A DNA stretch of 36,058 nt, taken from assembly GCA_022843445.1 (NCBI GenBank), contig JALHNS010000010.1, positions 1-36,058 of the forward strand, read 5' to 3'. The position numbers were made by a program, and so were the translations under genes. This stretch comes from Gemmata sp. (lineage in GTDB: Bacteria; Planctomycetota; Planctomycetia; Gemmatales; Gemmataceae). Each line of letters begins with the position of its first letter. The stretch's first letter is position 1. Below the pieces are notes generated by a model. It did not search any database. It was not told the origin of the DNA and saw only the letters and a program-made list of their open reading frames with translations. Below are positions 31,501-36,058 of the stretch, one piece after another.

Positions 31501-34500
31501 GCCACACCCCGCGGTCGTCAAGAGAGAGTTGGTCGAGGTCCAAATAGAACGTCATTCGGGCCGCGATGTACTGCACCCAAATTTGGTACAGGTTGTTCTG
31601 CGCTTGCAGCAGCCCGCTCTGGGCCTGCAGCACCTGCTGCGTGAGGGCCGCGGCGCTGGCCGCGTTCCCGGCCGCGTTCGGCTCCGGCGGCGCGAACAGC
31701 ACCGCTTGGGCGTTGTCCACCTGAGCGTAACCCAGTTCCACCGCCCGCTTCTGAATCTTGTACAGTTCGTTTAGGGTGCGCAGTTCGCGCACGTCGCTCC
31801 GCACGTCGGTGGCGATGTTGTCTTCGAACGCCATCAGCGTGCGCCGCTGCCGCTGGTACGAAATCAGCGCGGCCCGGTAATTGTTACGCTCCGCCCGGCG
31901 CACGAGCGGCAGTTCCGCCCGGAACGTAACTTGATGGCTGCTCCGCGTGCCGGAAAAAGCCACCGGATTGTTCCCACCGTCCGGGGTGGTGCTGTTTAGA
32001 TCATACCGAACGTCGAACGCGCCCTGTAGTGAATTCGCGGCGATTGCGATCTGCCGCCACGCGTCCACCACCTGCCCGCGGGCGTTCATCAGGTCCAACC
32101 GCTTGGTGAGCGCGGCCTGCGTGACCGCGGCGTAGGCCTCGTCCAAGCCGGAGCCGAGCACGTCGGCCCCTTCGACCGGCACCGCGGCCAGTTCGGGCCA
32201 CGCGCGGCGCTGCGCGGCGAGCCGCTCGTTGCGCGCCTCCAGCACCACCAGCGCGAACGCGGCGGCCGCGGCGTTGAACGCGACGGCTTGAACCTGCCGC
32301 CGTTCCGCGCCCTCCTTGCGCGCCCACGGTTGCGCCTCGTACTCGCGCACCCGCTGCTCGAACGCGCCGAAGTCGAGGTCCGCGATCAGTTGCGCCAGTT
32401 TCGCGGCCTCGTCCGCCGGCGCGGGCAGCCCCGCCCTTTCGCGCTCCACGCGGGCGTCGAGCTGTTTGTTGCGCTCGGCCTTCAGCGCGTCGATCCGGGC
32501 GCGCAGTTGCTCGTCGGTGAGTTTGTCCGGTGCCCACGTCGCCCACCGGGCCGCGACGCCCTTGGCGAACGCGGTGCCGCGCGTGAGCGGCGCGTCGGTG
32601 AACAGGGCGAGCCACCGCTTGCGGAACGCGCCCACGGGTTCGGCCGGGTCGAACTTGCCCGCGGCCTGTTCCACCTGCCGCACCTGCGCGAACACCTCCT
32701 CGAACCGGGCGAGGTGCTCGCGGATCGGGCGCAAGGGCGCGTCGTCCAGTTCCAGCGCCACCGTGACCGGCAAGCCGAGTTGCAGTTTGTAGTTGTCAAG
32801 CGCGTCCAAGTAGCCGCGGATACCGCCGCCCCCGCCGCCCGCGGTGCCGGTGTTGCCCGCGCTGCCGAGCAACTGCCCGCGACTGTTCAGCAGTTGCACT
32901 TCCACCTGCCCCACCTGCAACTCGGACTGTTGCCCGCCGTCGCGCTCCGCTTGGTACTGCTTCAGCAGCCGCTCCAGCGACGCGACGTTGCGCCGCTGGT
33001 TGTTGATGATCGCCTGCTGCAGCAGCAGCGGCAGGAACCCGCCGCGGGGCGCGGTCAGGTTGTTGCCGATGCCGCGCCCGAGGTTCGCCGACAGCCCCTG
33101 AAGGCCGTACGGGTTGTTCGTGTAGTCGCCGCCGGCCGCGAGCGCCACATAGAAGATGCTGCGAAACCGCGCGTACGACCGCGTGGCGTACACGAGCGTG
33201 CGCTCCGACTGTGCCAGCCCTTCGAGCGTGACCGCGTAGCCGCCGCCCTGAAAGAACGGCTGCGCGAGGCTGAGCGTGAAGTTCCCGACCGTCGTAGTGG
33301 GCCGGTCGCCGGACAGATCGACCACCACTTGGTTCGCGAGTTGCACGAGCAACTGCGCCCCGGTGGGGAACAGTTTGCTCGCGCCGCCCGCCGTGTTCAT
33401 CGTCCACCGCTCGCCGCCGTTGTTCAGTTCGCGCCCGGTGGAGCGGCGAATCACCTCTTGCGTGAAGAACGCCTGCGACGCGAAGTTGAACCGCTGGAGC
33501 GTGACCGGCAGCGCCGCGAGGTACAGGTCTTCGCGCCGGTCTTGGAACTCGCGGCTGTTCAGTAGCCCCAACTCGATGGCCTGTTCGAGCGTGATGCGGT
33601 AGCCGACCGCGCCGGACTCGAGCGCGCGGAGGTACGCCGCCGCGTCTTCGCCCGCGGCGGTGTAAACGGGACCGGCCGGCCCCAAGCCGACCGGTGTGCC
33701 CGTCACTGGTTGCGCCGGTTGCATCGGTACCGGCAGCGGGTTCGGGTCGGGAACCGCGGGCACCGGCGGCAGTTTCGCGTCCGGTTGGCCGCTCACCTGC
33801 CAGACCGGCGCGCCCGCGGGCGGAACCGGCGTTACGGCCAGCGCGGGCACGAGTTTCCCGTTCTGCTCCACTTCACCGACTGCCACCATCACGACCGGCG
33901 GGCGCAGTTCGGTAACGGTGGGGCCGGTGCCGAGGTCGCGCACCACCGGACCGGGAATGCGCGGCTTCGCGGGCTGCCACGGCCCGAACTCGTTCGGCTT
34001 CGGAACGGCCGGTTGCGGCTGAACCGCGGGCACCACGGGCTGCGCCGGTTGAGTCGCGCCGGCGGTGCCCGCGGGCTGAACCGGTTGCGAAGCGAACTTG
34101 CCCGCGTCACCCGGCGCGCCGGTGCCGGCCGCGTGGCGCACCGGTTGGCGCTCGCCGACGACGACCGTCGGGGCCGGGAGCCGCTGCACGGTCGGCGGCA
34201 CCGCGTTCGGCACGTTACCGCCGGGGCGGTTCCAGTTGTTCTGGTAGAACGGCGCACCGCCCGCGGGGCGCCCCGCGGGCGGGCCGGGGGGGGCGGTCAG
34301 TTGCGCGGGCGGCTTCGCGAGTTCGCTCGCGCCGGTTTGGCGCACCGCGCTCGTCGGTTCCGCGCCGCGGGCCGGCGGGACCGGGTCCCACGCGCGATTT
34401 TCGGCGTCCCACTTCTCGAGCAGCGCCAAATACCCGGTGCCGTCCACGCGGCCGACGCCGCTCTTCTTGGTGGGCCGCTGCGGGTTCGGTGCGAGCGCGC

Positions 34501-34753
34501 GCGCCGCGGGGTCGTCCGGCGGGTACGGCGGGCGGTCCGGGTTGGACACGTCCGCGAACCGCGCGCGCGGGTCCGGGTAGGCGTGCCAGTTCTTGACCTG
34601 CCAGTCCGGGTACACGTTCTTCTGGCTGAGGACCGCTTCCACGTCCTTGTCGGCGCGCTCGCGGAACTGGTGCCGCGTGCAACCGGGAGCGAGGAGCAGG
34701 CCGAAGAGCGCGACCGCGGCGAGGGCGGGGAGGCAGCGAGGCGATCCGTGCAT
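31409..34753 (-). CDS. TolC-like outer membrane efflux lipoprotein, unusually long
   Basis: 1114 residues from ATG at 34753, more than twice a typical TolC/OEP protein. The N-terminus is a lipoprotein signal with lipobox LAPGC (Cys25). Residues about 85-370 are a Pro/Ala/Val-rich low-complexity region (many QPVQPAG-like runs), probably unstructured. The OEP portion begins near YRITLEQAIELGLLNSREFQ (about 382-401) and shows the usual repeated long helices and strand pairs (TLSLAQPFFQGGGYAVTLEG; later AYAAVTQAALTKRLDLMNAR, SHQVTFRAELPLVRRAERNN, IATDVRSDVRELRTL). An extra Ala/Arg/Glu-rich helical insertion lies at about 690-850. It is the first gene of the four-gene export operon. Translation of the adaptor starts inside its last 30 codons. 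Confidence 0.88.
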   Translation of the reverse strand: MHGSPRCLPALAAVALFGLLLAPGCTRHQFRERADKDVEAVLSQKNVYPDWQVKNWHAYPDPRARFADVSNPDRPPYPPDDPAARALAPNPQRPTKKSGVGRVDGTGYLALLEKWDAENRAWDPVPPARGAEPTSAVRQTGASELAKPPAQLTAPPGPPAGRPAGGAPFYQNNWNRPGGNVPNAVPPTVQRLPAPTVVVGERQPVRHAAGTGAPGDAGKFASQPVQPAGTAGATQPAQPVVPAVQPQPAVPKPNEFGPWQPAKPRIPGPVVRDLGTGPTVTELRPPVVMVAVGEVEQNGKLVPALAVTPVPPAGAPVWQVSGQPDAKLPPVPAVPDPNPLPVPMQPAQPVTGTPVGLGPAGPVYTAAGEDAAAYLRALESGAVGYRITLEQAIELGLLNSREFQDRREDLYLAALPVTLQRFNFASQAFFTQEVIRRSTGRELNNGGERWTMNTAGGASKLFPTGAQLLVQLANQVVVDLSGDRPTTTVGNFTLSLAQPFFQGGGYAVTLEGLAQSERTLVYATRSYARFRSIFYVALAAGGDYTNNPYGLQGLSANLGRGIGNNLTAPRGGFLPLLLQQAIINNQRRNVASLERLLKQYQAERDGGQQSELQVGQVEVQLLNSRGQLLGSAGNTGTAGGGGGGIRGYLDALDNYKLQLGLPVTVALELDDAPLRPIREHLARFEEVFAQVRQVEQAAGKFDPAEPVGAFRKRWLALFTDAPLTRGTAFAKGVAARWATWAPDKLTDEQLRARIDALKAERNKQLDARVERERAGLPAPADEAAKLAQLIADLDFGAFEQRVREYEAQPWARKEGAERRQVQAVAFNAAAAAFALVVLEARNERLAAQRRAWPELAAVPVEGADVLGSGLDEAYAAVTQAALTKRLDLMNARGQVVDAWRQIAIAANSLQGAFDVRYDLNSTTPDGGNNPVAFSGTRSSHQVTFRAELPLVRRAERNNYRAALISYQRQRRTLMAFEDNIATDVRSDVRELRTLNELYKIQKRAVELGYAQVDNAQAVLFAPPEPNAAGNAASAAALTQQVLQAQSGLLQAQNNLYQIWVQYIAARMTFYLDLDQLSLDDRGVWRDELLERTNGGGPALRERLPAPQPVGGGRP

Positions 34754-34896
34754 GGCGCACCCGTGCGGAACCCGGAATCCGTTCCATCCGGTACGCCCAG
34801 TATCGACCGCACAATCTGCGCGGCTTGAACAAAACGCCCGCCCCCGCGAGCCGCGCCGGGATCGGGCGGCAGCAGCGCGGCGGGGCCGCCGGTGGA

Positions 34897-34922
34897 TCGC
34901 GGTTCGCGGTTCGCGGTTCGCG
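34897..34922. repeat. Short tandem repeat (TCGCGGT)x3 plus partial
   Basis: Three exact tandem copies of TCGCGGT and a partial fourth. They are intergenic, between the divergent efflux and clpC genes, and upstream of the predicted clpC promoter. Copy number may vary between strains, and a spacing effect on nearby regulation is possible. Confidence 0.75.
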
Positions 34923-34938
34923 CAACCGGCGGCCCGCC

Positions 34939-34967
34939 TTGATTCGCCAGTTGTGCGCGCCTAGAAT
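34939..34967 (+). promoter_or_regulatory. Candidate sigma-70 promoter for clpC
   Basis: TTGATT (34939-34944), a 17-base spacer and TAGAAT (34962-34967) form a near-consensus housekeeping promoter. It would give a leader of about 175-185 bases before the clpC start at 35152. No CtsR box or CIRCE element is evident in the leader. The rest of the 398-base divergent region (34754-35151) holds a heptamer repeat but no gene that I can support. Confidence 0.5.
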
Positions 34968-35151
34968 TCCGCAGATTTGCACCCGGCTCACACGCATGGC
35001 ACGCGGCGCGCGAACCCCTCCCGCCTCGCACGCCAACCCACCGCGCCCGCGGCGGTGCCGTTGGTGTCGCGCGCCGTACGGCATACGATGACCGGTAGCC
35101 GAACCCTCGCGTTCGGGCGATCTTTCCTTCCCCTCGCGGGAGACGGCGTAG

Positions 35152-36058
35152 ATGTATGAGCGTTTCACGGATCGCGCGCGCAAGGTGATGCAGCTCGCCA
35201 ACCAAGAGGCCCAGCGCTTCAACCACGAGTACATCGGCACCGAGCACATCCTGCTCGGCCTCGTGAAAGAAGGCTCCGGCGTCGCGGCCAACGTGCTCAA
35301 GAACCTCGACATCGACCTGCGCAAGATTCGACTCGAGGTCGAGAAGATCGTCCAGCACGGGCCGGGCGGCGAACAGGTCGTCATGGGCCGGCTCCCGCAC
35401 ACCCCGCGGGCCAAGAAGGTGATCGAGTACTCCATCGAGGAGGCTCGCAACCTGAACCACAACTACGTGGGCACCGAGCACCTGCTCTTGGGCCTGCTCC
35501 GCGAGCACGAGGGCGTGGCCGCCCAAGTGCTCATGAACCTCGGTCTGAAACTGGAGGACGTCCGCGAGGAGGTCCTGAACCTGTTGGGGCACAACATGCC
35601 GAACGAATCCGAAGGCGGCGACGAGAAGCGCGGCGAGCGCGGCGGCGGCGGCTCGGAGCGCACCGGCCGTAGCAAGAGCAAAACGCCCGCGCTCGACAGC
35701 TTCGGCCGCGACCTCACCGAACTGGCCCGGCAGGGCAAGCTCGACCCGGTCATCGGCCGCCAAGCCGAGATCGAGCGCGTCATCCAGATCCTCAGCCGCC
35801 GGCAGAAGAACAACCCGGTGCTGCTCGGCGAGGCCGGCGTCGGCAAGACGGCCATCGTGGAAGGCCTCGCGCAGCTGGTGGTGGAGCAGAACGTCCCGGA
35901 CCTGCTCCGCGACAAGCGCATCGTGGTGCTCGACCTCGCCATGATGGTGGCCGGCACCAAGTACCGCGGCCAATTCGAAGAGCGCATCAAGGCGGTGATG
36001 AACGAGGTGCGCCGGGCGAAGAACACGATGCTGTTCATCGACGAGTTGCACACGCTCG
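35152..36058 (+). CDS. clpC: ClpC-type AAA+ unfoldase (partial at right edge)
   Basis: First 302 residues, open to the window end. The two Clp N repeats are [20 protein letters not shown] (first) and [20 protein letters not shown] (second), each followed by a YxGTEHxLLGL helix. A charged, Gly-rich linker at about 155-185 ([20 protein letters not shown]) is followed by [20 protein letters not shown] and [20 protein letters not shown]. Walker A is GEAGVGKTA, and [15 protein letters not shown] and [10 protein letters not shown] (Walker B) close the visible part. The double N-domain plus the start of a ClpC/ClpA-type first AAA module distinguishes it from ClpB, although the middle domain lies outside the window. 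ClpC unfolds substrates for ClpP. Confidence 0.93.
   Translation, partial: MYERFTDRARKVMQLANQEAQRFNHEYIGTEHILLGLVKEGSGVAANVLKNLDIDLRKIRLEVEKIVQHGPGGEQVVMGRLPHTPRAKKVIEYSIEEARNLNHNYVGTEHLLLGLLREHEGVAAQVLMNLGLKLEDVREEVLNLLGHNMPNESEGGDEKRGERGGGGSERTGRSKSKTPALDSFGRDLTELARQGKLDPVIGRQAEIERVIQILSRRQKNNPVLLGEAGVGKTAIVEGLAQLVVEQNVPDLLRDKRIVVLDLAMMVAGTKYRGQFEERIKAVMNEVRRAKNTMLFIDELHTL

Noticed and set aside
29728..31644. Rightward open frame of 638 codons across the adaptor gene
   Set aside because: It overlaps the adaptor gene completely and has the His/Arg/Leu-biased composition of an antisense reading.
34297..36051. Leftward open frame of 584 codons spanning clpC and the efflux gene start
   Set aside because: It lies antisense to clpC and out of frame with the efflux gene, both of which are strongly supported by motifs.

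Overview
The window looks like chromosomal DNA of a Gemmata-like planctomycete (family Gemmataceae). This is an inference from composition and gene families. The DNA is very GC-rich (about two thirds by eye). It carries three DUF1501 genes, an ECF sigma factor fused to a membrane segment and a long repeat region, a Ser/Thr kinase with DWG in place of DFG, zinc-ribbon membrane proteins, and many long inverted repeats between genes. I see no rRNA, tRNA, CRISPR array, transposase or phage gene.

Layout. 1-1388 (-): 5' part of a zinc-ribbon, single-membrane-span protein with a Gly-Pro tail that runs off the left edge. 1608-2315 (+): small exported protein. 2424-3638 (-): archaeal-type phosphoglycerate mutase family enzyme. 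4148-6217 (+): large exported protein with pre-peptidase C-terminal (PPC) type domains. 6279-8285 (+): three overlapping genes for an ECF sigma factor, a probable anti-sigma factor and an exported coiled-coil protein. 8424-9059 (-): MarC family membrane protein. 9165-11159 (-): ECF sigma factor with a transmembrane segment and four repeat units. 11241-12492 (-): exported alpha/beta hydrolase followed by a 49-residue membrane microprotein. 12644-15380 (+): dicarboxylate/cation symporter and a Ser/Thr kinase-PAS fusion. 15437-16000 (-): Mug-type DNA glycosylase. 16100-17420 (+): less GC-rich two-gene unit (endonuclease/exonuclease/phosphatase-fold protein plus an unknown protein). 17424-22990: three DUF1501 proteins and a WD40 protein.

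The most striking locus is 22994-25620 (-). It is a compact operon of a WD40 propeller, a bacterial GALECTIN that keeps all eight canonical galactoside-contact residues, and a six-span membrane protein with an FHA-like domain and a C-terminal zinc ribbon. Galectins are textbook animal and fungal lectins, so a leaderless one in a bacterial operon with a propeller and a membrane partner is the best candidate here for an undescribed system.

25755-26867 (-): COG0523/CobW GTPase with a 39-residue His-rich loop. 27108-34753 (-): complete MacAB-TolC-like tripartite export operon in the order outer-membrane factor, adaptor, ATPase, permease. 35152 to the right edge (+): 5' part of clpC, with a good candidate sigma-70 promoter about 185 bases upstream.

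Nine unrelated long inverted repeats (19-39 bp arms) occupy intergenic gaps. One is a roughly 125-bp composite cruciform, and one supplies the last five codons and the stop codon of mug. They may act as bidirectional terminators, or they may be non-autonomous dispersed elements.
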